A DNA stretch of 64,000 nt from Cephalotus follicularis (taxonomy: Eukaryota; Streptophyta; Magnoliopsida; Oxalidales; Cephalotaceae): the NCBI GenBank assembly GCA_001972305.1, contig BDDD01003379.1:1-64000 (forward strand), read 5' to 3'. The notes under the pieces were generated by a model, which saw nothing but the letters and a program-made list of their open reading frames with translations, had not been told where the DNA came from and ran no database searches. Both the position numbers and the translations under genes were made by a program. Shown in pieces: positions 11,651-24,300 of this stretch. The number at the start of each line of letters is the position of its first letter. Position 1 is the first letter of the stretch.

Positions 11651-14400
11651 CTACATTCTGAACAAGTGGGGAAATGTCTCCCTCATTTCGTCCTCACGCT
11701 CCCACGTAGCTTCCTCCGCTCCGTGAAAATGCCACAGTACCTTTACCATAGGGATGGTCTTGTTCCTTAGAATCTTTTCCATTCTATCCACAATCCTAGT
11801 CGGCCTTTCCTCATATGTCAATCTCGGGCTAATGAACCCCGGGTCGTAGCTCAGAAAGTGAGATGGGTCGGGTACGTATTTTTGTAGCATGGAGACATGA
11901 AATACGTTATGCACGTCCAACAAACTAGGCGGTAGTGCAATCTGATATGCTACCTCCCTCACTCTCTGCAGTATCTCGTAAGGTCCAATATACCTTGGAG
12001 CCAACTTCCCTTTGAGGCCAAAACGGTGTATCCCTTTCGAAGGCGAAATCTTCAAGAAAACATGATGTCCCTTCTCAAATTCGAGCTTTCTCCTCTTGCT
12101 ATCGGCGTAACTCTTCTGCCGACTCTGTGCAGCTAGCAATCTCTTCTTGATCATCTCCACTTTATCACTGGTCTCTTGTACCAAGTCCGGTCCAAGCACT
12201 TGTCTCTCACCTACCTCGTCCCAGCAAATAGGTGATCTGCATTTCCTCCCGTATAAAGCTTCCTAGGGAGCCATTCCAATGCTGGTGTGAAAACTGTTGT
12301 TGTAAGAGAACTCAATCAGTGCCAGATGATCCTCCTAACTCCCAGAAAAATCAATCATGCAAGCCCGTAGCATATCCTCCAGAGTCTGAATAGTACGCTC
12401 GGACTGTCCGTCTGTCTGTGGATGGAATGCAGTGCTAAAGTTCAAGGTTGTTCCCATAGCCGTTTGGAACTTCTTCTAGAACCTCGAAGTGAATCTAGCA
12501 TCTCGGTCACAAACAATACTGACTGGCACCCCATGCAATCGTACTATCTCCCGAATATACAATCCAGCAAGCTTCTCGATAGAATACGTCATGTTCATCA
12601 GAAGGAAGTGAGCAGACTTAGTAAGCCTGTCCACTACTACCCACACGGCCTCATGCTGATTTCGTGACCTCGGCAATGTTGACACAAAGTCCATGGTCAT
12701 GTGCTCCCATTTCCATTCAACCATTGGTAGCAATTGTAGCAGTCCCACAGGTTTCTGATGTTCAGCCTTCACTCGCTGACAGGTCAAACATCATGCTACA
12801 TATTCAGCAATTTCTCTCTTCATACCACTCCACCAGTAGTTCTTCTTCAGGTCGTGCCACATCTTGGAACTTCCTGGGTGAACACAGTACTTCGATTTGT
12901 GAGCTTGTTGCAGTAGCTCATTCTTGATACTCTCATCATTCGGAACATATATCCTCCCTTGGAACGTCAATATGCCATCAGTATGAATGGAGAACTCAGA
13001 ATCAGTGTCTAGGTTCTCACGAATACTCCATAATTCAGAATCACTATGTTGAGCAGTCAGAATACGCTCCAGAAGTTCCGGTTGTGCTCTCAGACTTGCC
13101 ACAACAACTCCTCGGGAAACCATGAACGGATTCCATCTCAGAAATTCCTCCAATAGCTTCCACTATGAAACCATTGCTCCAGCAATAATTGCCTTGCGAC
13201 TTAGCGCATCAGCCACTACATTCGCCTTTCCCGGGTGTTATTGTATATTGCAGTTGTAGTCATTAAAGAATTCCACCCATCGCCTCTGTCTCATGTTGAG
13301 CTCCTTCTGGGAAAACAAATATTTCAAACTTTTATGGTCAGTAAAGATCTCAAACTGAGCACCATAGAGGTAGTGCCTCCATTTCTGCAAAGTAAACACT
13401 GTGGCTGCCAATTCAAGATCATGTACGGGATAATTTTCCTCGTACGGCTTTAACTTCCTCGATGCGTATGCAATCACCCTACCATGTTGCATAAGTACGC
13501 ATCCTAATCCCTTCCCAAAAGCATCAGTGTAGACTGTAAATCCCTCATTACCCTCTAGTAATGCCAACACTGGAGCCGAAATCAACCGACTCTTCAACTC
13601 TTGGAAACTTGCCTCACAGGAATCATCCCTCACAAAACTAGACTTCTTCTGAGTCAACTGTGTCAGTGGTGTAGCAAGTTTTGAAAATCCCTTGATGAAT
13701 CTTCGATAGTATCCAGCCAATCCCAAGAAACTACGAACCTCCGTAACATTCCTTGGTTGGGACCAATCCACAATACTCTCAATCTTCAAAGGATCCACTG
13801 ATAATCCTTCACTCGACACAATGTGACCTAGGAACGTCACATGATCCGGCCAAAATTCGTACTTGCTGAATTTGGCGTACAGTTGTTCCTTCCGTAGTGT
13901 CTGCAGTGCAACTCTCAAATGCTGCCTGTGTTCCTCAATGCTCTTTGAATAGATCAGGATGTCGTCTAGAAATATAATGACAAACTGGTCAAGATAAGGT
14001 TGGAACACTTTATTCATCAAACACTTGAAGGCTGCAGGGGCATTAATCAAACCAAATGGCAGTATCAGAAATTCGTAGTGCCCATATCTGGTTCGAAACG
14101 CGGTTTTCTCAACATCACCTTCTCGGATCCTCAATTGATGATAGCCTGTTCTTAGGTCAAGTTTGGAGAATACAGTTGAGCCTTGCAATTGGTTGAACAA
14201 CTCCTTAATATGTGGCAGAGGATACTTGTTCTTCACCGTCACTTGATTTAACAGCCTGTAGTCAATGCATAGCCGCATTGATCCATCCTTCTTTTTCACA
14301 AACAGGACCGGTGCTCCCCATGGTGATACACTCGGTCTGATAAAGCCCTTGTCAAGGTACTCCTGTAGTTGAACTTTCAACTCCTTCAGTCATAATCCCT
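11651..14400 (-). pseudogene. Element D pol (RT, RNase H, integrase, chromodomain), with stops
   Basis: A single minus-strand frame runs from RT to the terminal stop at 11651-11653. RT has FLDD at 13961-13972 and the [17 protein letters not shown] box; its longest open piece is 14380-13238. RNase H follows ([24 protein letters not shown]), then integrase HHCC (about 12940-12780), the DDE core (TMDFV near 12690, VCDRDARF near 12500) and a tail with EEATWEREDEMRETFPHLF. In-frame stops are at 13235, 13154-13165, 12788, about 12473, about 12333 and about 12264. No frameshift is needed between 14380 and 11651. The clean single frame suggests decay by point change rather than long drift. Confidence 0.9.
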
Positions 14401-14700
14401 TCACTTCCAAGGTAACCTCAAATCTTGGTTAGGTAGTACAGTCAACCAGCGAATAGTTGAATCCTAGCTATCGTGATCTCATTACTCTTTATCATCGCAT
14501 CGGTCAACAAGTAATCACTAGTGGGAGTATTGACCTCCAACATCTATTGCAACACACAGTAACACCATCCAAGTCATACAGAAAACATGATGTAATGAAT
14601 GAGTATGTGGTAATGGATCAATCAATGCATGATCAATTATATACTTAATATCAGTTATATTTTCCTTAGATAAGTATAACCTGACCTTGCATGATTCTCT
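14401..14700 (-). pseudogene. Element D protease remnant
   Basis: About 30 codons on the minus strand near 14555-14455 (NTPTSDYLLTDAMIK) resemble the middle of the protease region in A and E (STPTGTSMYTDSVY). The active-site DSG/DTG and the C-terminal part are missing. A deletion therefore joins the gag tail to a protease scrap and then to RT. Confidence 0.6.
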
Positions 14701-15310
14701 TTACGGTATCCTTCTGTTGTGAAGATCAAGTTGTAGTACCGCTACTACCAGTAGGTCCAGTAAACGCGGTTTTCTGACCCTTCAGACAACCTCCCATTCT
14801 ATGGTCTGATGCCCCACACTTTAGGCACTTCCCAGCTTTCTTCCAACACTTACTTTCATCATGGTTCGAACGACCACAGAAACGACACCTTCCAAAACTC
14901 TATTGGCTTCTTCGGTTAGGATTTCGGGAACGAGAAGGGATTCGCCTATTTGGACAATCCTCCAAGGAATGGTCTGATGCTCCGCACTTCATGCACAGCT
15001 CATTTTTCAACCAACAATCCTCTAGACGATGGCTCTGACGGTCACAGTGAGAACAAGCTTCAATTCTCGCATGACTCCCATGATTAGGAGTACCCTGAGT
15101 AGCAGTCTGTCGAGACTGTCTTGAAGATTTTCTAGCCTGTTGTACTTGAGCGTGCAATCGTTGCAACTCCTCCATTTGAGCTGCACTGGTAGCCATTTGC
15201 TGCTGTATAAAATCGGCTATACAATCCATCGGGTTACCCCCATCATTTGCTTCCTTAGGAACATTTTCATCCATGGCTCGAGACCTTATACGTCCTCTTC
15301 TCCCTTCCAT
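14700..15310 (-). pseudogene. Element D gag, core deleted, four zinc knuckles
   Basis: The start Met is at 15310. The N-terminus (MDCIADFIQQQMA) matches E's gag N-terminus. The next residues jump straight to the basic linker before the nucleic-acid-binding part, so the capsid core of about 200 residues seen in A and E is absent. Two zinc knuckles follow (CSHCDRQSHRLEDC, CMKCGASDHSLEDC), then a stop at 14900, then two more in the same frame (CRFCGRSNHDESKC, CLKCGASDHRMGGC). A and E have only two. The module may have been duplicated. The product could bind RNA but not build a capsid. Confidence 0.8.
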
Positions 15311-15400
15311 TTCGTTTCCTATAAGGAGATGATAAGATCATCAGGAAACAAGTCACTTAATTTCCGAGAAACTTATCCCAGCTTTGCATATATGGAATAT

Positions 15401-15412
15401 GCTCTGATACCA
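15401..15412 (-). other. Primer binding site of element D (initiator tRNA-Met)
   Basis: The minus strand reads TGGTATCAGAGC three bases downstream of the 5' LTR. This is complementary to the 3' end of plant initiator tRNA-Met and is common in Ty3/gypsy elements. Confidence 0.92.
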
Positions 15413-15415
15413 TGC

Positions 15416-18047
15416 TGTCACACCTCGTGATTCAAATTCCATTTTAAACAAGCATATATGGTGATATCAGAAGAAGCTTAAGAATATTCCAGCATTCCAA
15501 TTAACAATTCATAAATAAATTTGCGGAAGCATTCGATAAGCCAGAATATAAATACAAGTCATCCGCACGCATCCCATACTACGTGCAGGCATAATCCAAC
15601 AATTATCCTTAAAAAAAGGAAAATACTACAATACGGGGGGTATGAACCGTTCATTACAATTTACAATACAACATCAAAAATAACAACCTTAAGTTGACAA
15701 ACAGAAGCTCTCCAAGATTCAGCAGCAATCTCCAAGTCTTCGCTTAATCTGAAATTGTAGGGGTTAGCCGTTGTCCTCACTTGGCTAAGTAGGAAGATAA
15801 TGCATGATAAGGAATATATGAATGCAACATGTATGACAGTTTATATTTAAAATAGCATTTAAATGTGCCAATATATAAGCAATCATGCCAAGTGGCCATA
15901 AACAATCCATATGCAAGAATACCGCACAAGGGTACAATCAATCAGTCCAGTGGTTTATCCGAAGACCAGTATTGGGCTCAAGACGTCGCTAACCCCTAGC
16001 CTACGTTGAGCCACCTAGCTATCACCCCAACTCCGCTGATGATAGGAGGTAAACAGTGCTGCTGGCATTTAGCGGGCAGATAACAGTACACGGTCTGCGA
16101 TACAGATCAGTATGGTGAATAAGCACTAGCCAACTCCTGGCACATAGGCTCACCCTCGTAATCAGTGATATCTTCCCATCACTCGACCACGGTATGCACA
16201 GACAATCAATTCAATCAATTTTGTTCAATAATATTACATATATATATAATATGCAATATCGAAGTGTTTTCTTTTGAAACATATAGCATTTCAGTGATCG
16301 TACATCTCATATGAGGAAAACGATATCAGTACAGTAGTCGTTTCCAGTTTGGGAAACAAAACAGTAGGTGCCTCACATAGGAAGAAAATCAGAAGTTCCT
16401 TTAAACAATAGTTTTCATTTCGAAAATGATAGCTAAACCATGAATTGTGCATATAGCACATAATTCGTTTGATCGTTGAAATATAAGTGGTTGTGGTGTT
16501 AATAACACCAAAACAGTATATTCTATGTGATGGTAGCATATACAAATCAACAACAGTACAAGACAGTAGCAATTCAATCTATATCATGCATTTTTACCCA
16601 GGACAGTCGACTGCCCTAAAGAACAGTCGGTTGCTTTGGTTGAGTAGTCGACTGCTTTGCCTTAACAGTCGACTGGATAGGGTTGAGCAGTCGACTGCCA
16701 TGAAGAATAGTCGACTTCTTATGCCTAGAAAATGCAGGCAGTAGTAGTTGTGTAATTTTTCAATGTCTAATGCAATCCAATCAATACATGCAATCAAGTA
16801 GGAAATAAACATACATGATATGCATAATATATCTTCCATAAACATGTCATTACCCCTACCTCAATAGCTTATCCCAAGATCAATTGGAATGATCTTCCTC
16901 TTTGAGTTTCCAAGTCCTTTCACCCAACAATCCTTCAATCCAACAGAATCAATCTATGCATGCATGTTTAGAGGTTCAGTCACCTAGTCAGTAGGTTAAC
17001 TAATCTATCCAGATGCAATTACTACTACACAACAGCTTATTACAAGTTCCATTAAGTCTTAAACTTTCATTTTTACAATTTCCTTTTGAACTCCTTGTCA
17101 ACTATCATTCAATTTCGGATTCCTTGATCTTAATGTGTTGACAGAAGGTATATATACACTTAAGGAAATCAGTAAGTTTATATCATGATAACTAACAATA
17201 ACTGCAATCCAATTAGAGGTCATAATCTCCATTTACACTTGAACCATATGCTACTTTCAATTTTAATCCTATAAGATGCTAATCTTTATCCATGTTAACA
17301 GAAGGTATTAGACATCTTTCTAGTCACACTATCATCACATTAACAGTGAGTTCGAGTGGAAACTTACCAGGAGAAGTCCAAAGCTTCCAAGTCCCCTTTT
17401 TGCACTCTAAGCTTTCAATTCCCACTTTGAGTTCACCAAATCCTCAAATGCAAGCTCCAATAATCCTCCAGCAATTCCCTTTTTTCTCAATGTTTTCCTA
17501 ACACACATTCAGCTCCTGGATAGTTGATATAAAGGTCTGGAGCTTTAGAATTTGCCAGGCTCAATTACTTAATTTCTCTCATTTCTTCTCTCTATCACAT
17601 GCACCTCTTTTCTTACCCTTTTCTCTTCTATTTTTGTAGGTTGCAGCTCTTCAATCCTTGCAGAGGGAACAGAGGACATGCAAGGCACTCCCCTTGCATG
17701 TTATGGCAGCTGGTGACACGCACTTTGCATGCATGCCACATTTGGAACACTTGGCATCACTGCCTCTGCGCCTGCTAGGCGCCTGTGCAGTACCATTCCA
17801 GTCGACTGTCTTTAACAGGCAGTCGACTGCCCATTCTCACCTCAGACAGTCGACTGTCCCCCTGTGATAGTCGGCTGTCGATGGTTGTTTAGGGTTTCTT
17901 AAGTTTGATACTTCACCAATTGTACATCCATTCATCCCAAGCAATTACCAATCACAATTTTATAATAATTGGACATTAAATTTAAATGAGTGCACATTTT
18001 ATTAATCAATATTACAATGTACACGAATTGAATTTGCGGTTATTACA
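15416..18047 (-). repeat. 5' LTR of element D
   Basis: Length is 2632 bases, aligning end to end with 8975-11604. GTCGAC clusters are at 16602-16711 and 17799-17880. Next to it are the primer site on the left and the target duplication on the right. Confidence 0.92.
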
Positions 18048-18261
18048 CTAGTGTTCAAAGTTATATGTATATTTTGAAGATTATGAGGTTATGGAATTTG
18101 ATATAACATCGAGGTTGTTAAACGATTTAATGGTCGAAACATGATAGGAAGAAAAAAAATCATTAGATTGTTTAAAAGGTTAAAGGTTACACCCCATGTA
18201 ACACACTGAATCCTCGAAGCTCCCTTTGAGCATAAAGTGAACTCGGGTCAGGGCTGTTACA
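18048..18261 (+). repeat. 5' LTR of element C, part 2
   Basis: This resumes LTR C right after D (first five bases are D's duplicated target) and runs to the terminal GGGCTGTTACA. It contains the conserved block GAACTCGGGTC also present at the ends of C's 3' LTR and of F. Confidence 0.88.
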
Positions 18262-18671
18262 AAATGGAATTGCTAGCTTTAGAGGAAGTTCGTAAAAGAA
18301 GTGTTGGAAAGGAAGTATGTTATGCAATAATGTTTTCTACAGCTGCTTTTGATGTAATCAGTTAATGCTTTTGTTGTGTAATGTAATATGTCAAGTTATG
18401 TGTAAATGTAAGGTACAATAAGGGATTGTCATGATGAGAGTATGATGATTTTAAGGACTAGTGTTCAAAGTTATATGTATATTTTGAAGATTATGAGGTT
18501 ACCGAATATGATATAACATCGAGGTTGTTAAACGATTTAATGGTTGAAATATGATAGGAAGAAACAAAATAATTAGATTGTTTAAATGGTTAAAGGTTAC
18601 ACCCCATGTAATGCACCGAATCCTCGAAGCTCGCTTTGAGCATAAAGTGAACTCGGGTCGGGGGCGTTACA
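18262..18671 (+). repeat. Second copy of the last ~410 bases of LTR C
   Basis: Starting at AAATGGAATTGCTAGCTTTAG, this repeats the LTR 3' end (equivalent to about 33706-34127) and ends GGGGCGTTACA directly before the primer binding site. The GGACTAGTGTTC site that D hit in the first copy is intact here. It looks like a local tandem duplication of the LTR end that predates D. Confidence 0.8.
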
Positions 18672-18675
18672 AGAA

Positions 18676-18686
18676 TGGTGTCAGAG
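18676..18686 (+). other. Primer binding site of element C
   Basis: TGGTGTCAGAG lies four bases after the LTR end. It differs by one base from TGGTATCAGAG, the site complementary to initiator tRNA-Met. Confidence 0.75.
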
Positions 18687-19926
18687 AGTTGAATATTGCT
18701 ATATTTTGAGGATATGAGCTGTGTGGAAATATTTGCTGATCTGATTTCTTTGGATGCCATCAAAGAGTGAATTTGTCACGCCCCCGTTTCCACAACATAG
18801 ACAACATATAAAGTGGTAAGGCAATCAACATAAATAATTCAGCTCATGCAAATAACCAATGAACAAATTTCTTGATAGCGGAAGCATATAACATAACTGA
18901 GCCGAATTTAGATACACATCACGCATCCCTTACTACATGATGCCCAACATGTTTATAATAAAACCCAACATTAAAGTCGATCGCCCATAAACGGAGCGTG
19001 AAATAATAATACAGTACGATATAACAATAATAATCCCAAGTTACAATAACCTAATTTTCATAATCATTGTTCCATAAACCAGTACATAAATCAAGAGAAA
19101 CTACAAGGTCTTCTCTTTAAGTCTCCAAGCATGCTCCATCTCACCAACCATTCCATCAATCTGTTACAGTAGGGGTTAGCCTTTGTCCTCACTCGGCTAA
19201 GTAGAAAAGTTTATGAATACAGTTTAAAGTCAAGGTAATGCGTATCATGAATGAATGCATAGTGATGCAGCATGTCATGTAATTTTCACAATAAACATTT
19301 CTCTGTATATACATATATAAAAATATATGCATGTTCACCGTACAAGAATAACTCCGTAAGTTGTATCAACACAAGCAATAAGTATGTCCCAAAAGGAACC
19401 AGACAAACAAGTTGCAATAACCGTCGCCACCTCCTAGCCCCAACGTCATGCACTCTTACCCCATCCCGTTTGTGAATGGTTTGAAGCAAGTCCTCCGTAA
19501 GTTGTCTAGCACGATGGCTAACCCAACAGTATCCGTATTACACAGCACAATTCAAGCAATAAAGTATAATCACTTGATCAAATATATTTATTTAAAATAT
19601 ATTACTCCATTCACAAGTTGAAATAAGTTATAAAACTTTAAACAATACATTTGGATTGCATAGTCAATCCTTTAAATAGTTCTCCGTATTTGGGGATACT
19701 TCCCCAGCCATTTCGAGAATATATAAAATCATATATTTGACAAATATATATTTCGTACAATAATGATTAAAATAATCATGCAAGCTTTTCAAAATGGTTA
19801 ACACATTTAGAAATCAACCATAATGCAATTCACAGTAATAATGCAAACATATGCTCAGAATGCACCTAGGGTTGTTGGTAATTAACATAGGCTTATCTCC
19901 TTCTCTAAAAGTCCAATTTCTGCTGT

Positions 19927-20152
19927 TACAGTCGGCTGTTTTTCTCTTAACAGTTGGATGGATCCCTGAGGCAGTCGACTGCTCTTCGTAGGCAGTCGAC
20001 TTGTTCATCACGAGTACCAGGCAGTCGACTGCCTTCCTTCGAGAGTCGACTGTTCTGGGTAATATTGCATGCGTAGTCGACTGGTATTACATGCCAGTCG
20101 ACTGAAAGTTTGAGTAGTCGACTGCTTCTATGGAGCAGTCAGCTGTTCTGGG
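19927..20152 (-). repeat. CAGTCGACTG palindrome cluster 2, LTR E
   Basis: About ten motifs occur, with exact CAGTCGACTG at 19972-19981, 20022-20031 and 20095-20104, and near forms such as CAGTCGGCTG, GAGTCGACTG, TAGTCGACTG and CAGTCAGCTG. The same cluster in the other LTR is 27257-27470, where several positions have changed. Confidence 0.85.
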
Positions 20153-20739
20153 TTGGACAGTGACAATAACTCACTGTTAATTCACCCAATCAAGCAATTG
20201 AACTCATTCGTATATATTCAAACCTCAGAATATCATCCATAAACATACATTGGTATAAAACACAACTCAATTCATGCATTATACTCCGTTTTTATCATAA
20301 TTCAAATGACACCCAAATATGGCATTGCATGAAACCATTTCGATTCTCCATTCAAGATTCCGTAAGCATGCTAGATTATCTCACAACAATAACCATAACA
20401 TCAACAGCACTGTAATCCATGGCTAATAACTACACCATTCATTTATAACCTCATTTCACTTAAACTCAAAGTGCATGCATAAAACTTTCTACAACTACCC
20501 CTACCTTTGATTTCAAGTTAGAAATCAGAAGTCCACCTCTTTATGTCTCCTTTCCAGAATCCTTGAGCTTCCCAGTAGCTCCAAGAACTTTCCAGTAGCT
20601 TCAATCCAAGCTCCAATCTTTAACAATGGAGGACCTCTCACTTCCTCACTATTTCTCTTTTAATTTCTCACCATTTTCACTCTCAAACTCTCTGGTACTT
20701 TCTTAGCAGATTGTAGAGTGAAAGAGACGAAGGCAGGAA

Positions 20740-20750
20740 GCATTTTATGC
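20740..20750 (-). promoter_or_regulatory. Candidate TATA box, 3' LTR of E
   Basis: The minus strand reads GCATAAAATGC about 540 bases into the LTR. It is the same motif as in LTR A and in E's other LTR (28067-28077). Confidence 0.4.
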
Positions 20751-21291
20751 ATGTCCTTTCTCCTTCAATCTCTTGCATGGCATAAAATCCCCTATCTCTC
20801 ACAATCACATGCACACACACACGCTTGTCATTTCTTATCATTCTCTTTGTTCTTGCAGGTTCTGGCGTGGTGGTGCATGCTCAACACATCTCATCTTTCT
20901 TCAGATGGCGCCTGCAATTGTCTTATCAAGGGCTGCATGTGATATTGTCACATGCAGATAAAACAGGGGATGATCCAGTCGGCTACCATTCCTTGGCAGT
21001 CGGCTACCTCGCCTGGCAGTTTGTGCCAAGTGTCATGATAGTTGGCTAGTAGACTGGTTCCTGACGCCAGTAGACTGCCTCTCCCTTTAGTCCAACAGTC
21101 GGCTGGTTTATTACACCAGTCGGGTGTCCAAGCTAGAATCTCCATAATTACACTTAGAATCACACTTCCAAATGCTCTAAGTTTAACTTAAATTCAAGAC
21201 ATCAACCAAGAAATTTGCCTTTTATTAATTCAAGGTAAAGATTACAACGAGGATTACAATAACACATGAAATTGAATTTCCGGGCGTTACA

Positions 21292-21305
21292 ATCCTCCCC
21301 CCTTC
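21292..21305 (-). other. Polypurine tract of element E
   Basis: The minus strand reads GAAGGGGGGAGGAT directly before the 3' LTR. Confidence 0.85.
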
Positions 21306-21325
21306 AAAGAAATTCGTCCTCGAAT

Positions 21326-24300
21326 TTACATATACTGAAATAAATGCGGGTAACGCTCTCGGATATCGTCCTCACGTTCCCAAGTTGCTTCATCCGGCCG
21401 ATGAAACTACCACTGAACCTTTACCATCGGAATGGTTCGGTTCCTCAATACTTGTGTCTTCCAATCCAAAATCCTCACGGGCGACTCCTCGCAGGAAAGA
21501 TCATCCCTCACTGTAACCGAGTCATAATCCAGGACATGTGATGGATCTCGGATAAATCCTCGTAGCATCAATACATGGAAGACATCATGTACTCTCGACA
21601 ATGTAAGAGGCAAGGCTAGCTGATAAGCTACCTCCCCAACCCTCTCCAGAATCTCAAAAGGACCAATGTAGCGTGGCGCTAGCTTGCCCTTTTTCCCAAA
21701 TCTTTGCTCCCCTTTCCACGGAGATACCTTCAAGAATACATGATCTCCGACATTGAAGGTTAAAGGCCTTCTCTTCACACTATCGACATAGCTCTTCTGC
21801 CGACTCTGCGCTGCTAGCAACTTCTCTTTGATGAACTTGACTTTCTCTGAAGTCTCCTCCACCAATTTCAACCCAAGCAATGGTCGTTCCCCAACCTCGT
21901 CCCAACAGACAGGTGACCTACACTTTCTCCCGTAGAGTGCCTCGTATGGAGCCATACCAATAATCGAGTGATAGCTGTTATTGTACGAAAACTCTATCAG
22001 AGGGATATGGTCTTCCCAGGTTCCACCAAAATCAATCACGCAAGCCCGAAGCATGTCCTCCAAGGTTTGGATGGTACGCTCCGACTGTCCGTCTGTCTGA
22101 GGGTGGAATGCAGTACTGAGATTCAATCTGGTTCCAAAGGCTATCTGGAATCTCTTCCAGAAGTTGGAAGTGAAGATCGAATCCCTATCACAAACAATAC
22201 TCACCGGGACACCGTGCAGCCTTACAATCTCCTTCACATACAATCGAGCCAGCTTGCTCGCAGAATCAGTGACATGTGTGGGCAAGAAGTGTGCTGATTT
22301 GGTGAGTCTATCAACAATAACCCACACGTCATTATGACGATGCCTAGTCAGTGGAAATCCAGAAACAAAGTCCATCGTGATGTGTTCCCATTTCCACTCT
22401 GCCACTGGTAATGACTATAACAGTCCCGCAGGTGTTTGGTGCTCGGCCTTGACCCTCTGGCAAGTCAAACACTTCGCGACATATTCAGCAATCTGGCGCT
22501 TCATACCGGGCCACCAATAAGTTTTCTTCATGTCTTGGTACATCTTGGTGCTACCAGGATGGATACTGTACAGGGATTTATGAGCCCCGCGGAGTAACTC
22601 ATCCTTCAGTCTAGGCTTATTCGGAAGACATACACGTCCCCGATATCTCATAATACCATCATCATGTACTCTAAAATCAGACTTCCAATCCAGATTCTCT
22701 CGAATCCGCTGCAATTCAAGATCATGTGGTTGTGCATCTTTGATGTGATGCAGTAACACTGGCTGTACCCGCATGTCAGCCACAAAAATCCTTGGTGGCT
22801 GATTGAATGGAGAGCACTCTTGGAAGTCTTCCAACATCTTCCATTGCGACACCATTGTACTAGCAACCATAGCCTTGCGGCTCAAGGCATCAGCGACTAC
22901 ATTCACTTTCCCCGGGTGGTACTGGATACTGCAGTCATAGTCATTGAAGAACTCTACCCACCTGCGCTGTCTCATGTTCAACGTGTCTTGACAGAACAGG
23001 CACCTTAAACTTTTATGATCGGTGAAGATCTCAAACTGCACCCCGTAAAGATAGTGCCTCCACTTCTGAAGGGCGAAGATAATAGCTGCAAGTTCAAGGT
23101 CATGAGTTGGGTAGTTTCCTTCATACGGCTTCAGCTTCCTAGAAGCATAAGCAATCACCTTTCCTCGCAGCATCAGTACGCAGCCCAAGCCCTTACCCGA
23201 TGCATCGCTATAAACTGCAAAGCCCTCATTACCCTCGGGTAATGCCAAGATAGGAGCGGAAACCAACCGATCCTTCAGTTCACGGAAACTAGCTTCACAA
23301 TCATCATCCCAGACAAACATGGTCTTCTTCTGGGTCAATCTAGTCAAGGGCTCAGCCACCCTTGAAAAGTTCTGTATAAACCTCCGGTAATACCCCGCCA
23401 AGCCAAGAAAACTGCGTACCTCCGTTACATTTCTCAACTGTGGCCAATCTCGTACCACCTCTGTCTTTGACGGATCCACCGCCAAACCTTCCCCAGATAT
23501 GATGTGACCAAGAAAGATCACTCGGTCAAGCCAAAATTCGCACTTACTGAATTTGGCATACAGCTGGTGCTCTCAGAGTATCTGCAAGGCCAACCTCAGA
23601 TGGTGAACATGCTCCTCCTTACTCCTCGAGTATACAAGTACGTCGTCAATAAACACAATGACAAACTGGTCCAAGTACGATCGAAACACGTCGTTCATCA
23701 ATGACATGAACGCAGCCGGTGCATTAGTAACACCAAAAGGCATCACCAGGAACTCATAGTGACCGTACCTCGTCCGGAAGGCAGTCTTCTCAATATCTCC
23801 TTCCCTCACCCTCAACTGGTGATAACCTGACCTCAAATCAAGCTTGGAGAACACCCTCGCTCCTTACAACTGGTCGAACAAATCCTCAATGTGAGGTAAA
23901 GGATACTTGTTCTTAATCGTTGCCTTGTTCAACATTCTATAGTCGATGCAGAGCCTCATCGACCCATCCTTCTTCTTGACAAAAAGTACAGGTGCACCCC
24001 ACGGTGAAACACTGGGTCGGATGAAACCCTTATCGATCAAGTCCTGTAACTGTAATTTCAGCTCTCTCAATTCTGCAGGAGCCATTCTATATGGTGCTTT
24101 AGAAATAGGAGATGTACTTGGTGCAAGATCGATGACAAACTCCATATTCCTTCTCGATGGCAAAGATCCCAAGTCATCCGGAAATACATCTGGAAAGTCA
24201 CATACCACTGGGATCTCCACCAGGCTCAAGCCCTTCTCCTTCCTCCGGTCAATCACATAAGCAAGATACCCTTCACATCCTTTCTCGAGATACTTTGATG

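Larger units (their letters stand above)
8975..18047 (-). mobile_element. Element D: complete but defective Tekay-type retrotransposon
   Basis: D is 9073 bases on the minus strand. It has LTRs at 8975-11604 and 15416-18047, a polypurine tract at 11605-11617, a tRNA-iMet primer site at 15401-15412 and a perfect 5-base duplication CTAGT. Over the first 111 bases of the two LTRs I count seven differences. Internally it lacks the gag core and most of the protease, but pol from RT to the chromodomain stays in one frame, broken only by stops. It could have moved only with proteins from a related copy, unless these losses came after insertion. Confidence 0.93.
18774..21291 (-). repeat. 3' LTR of element E
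   Basis: Length is 2518 bases; on the minus strand it begins TGTAACGCCCGG and ends GGGGGCGTGACA. GTCGAC clusters are at 20977-21125 and 19927-20152. A TATA-like GCATAAAATGC (minus strand, 20740-20750) lies between them. Confidence 0.93.

Noticed and set aside
15140..15430. Plus-strand frame opposite element D's gag
   Set aside because: It is antisense to a recognised gag with zinc knuckles; no homology is visible.
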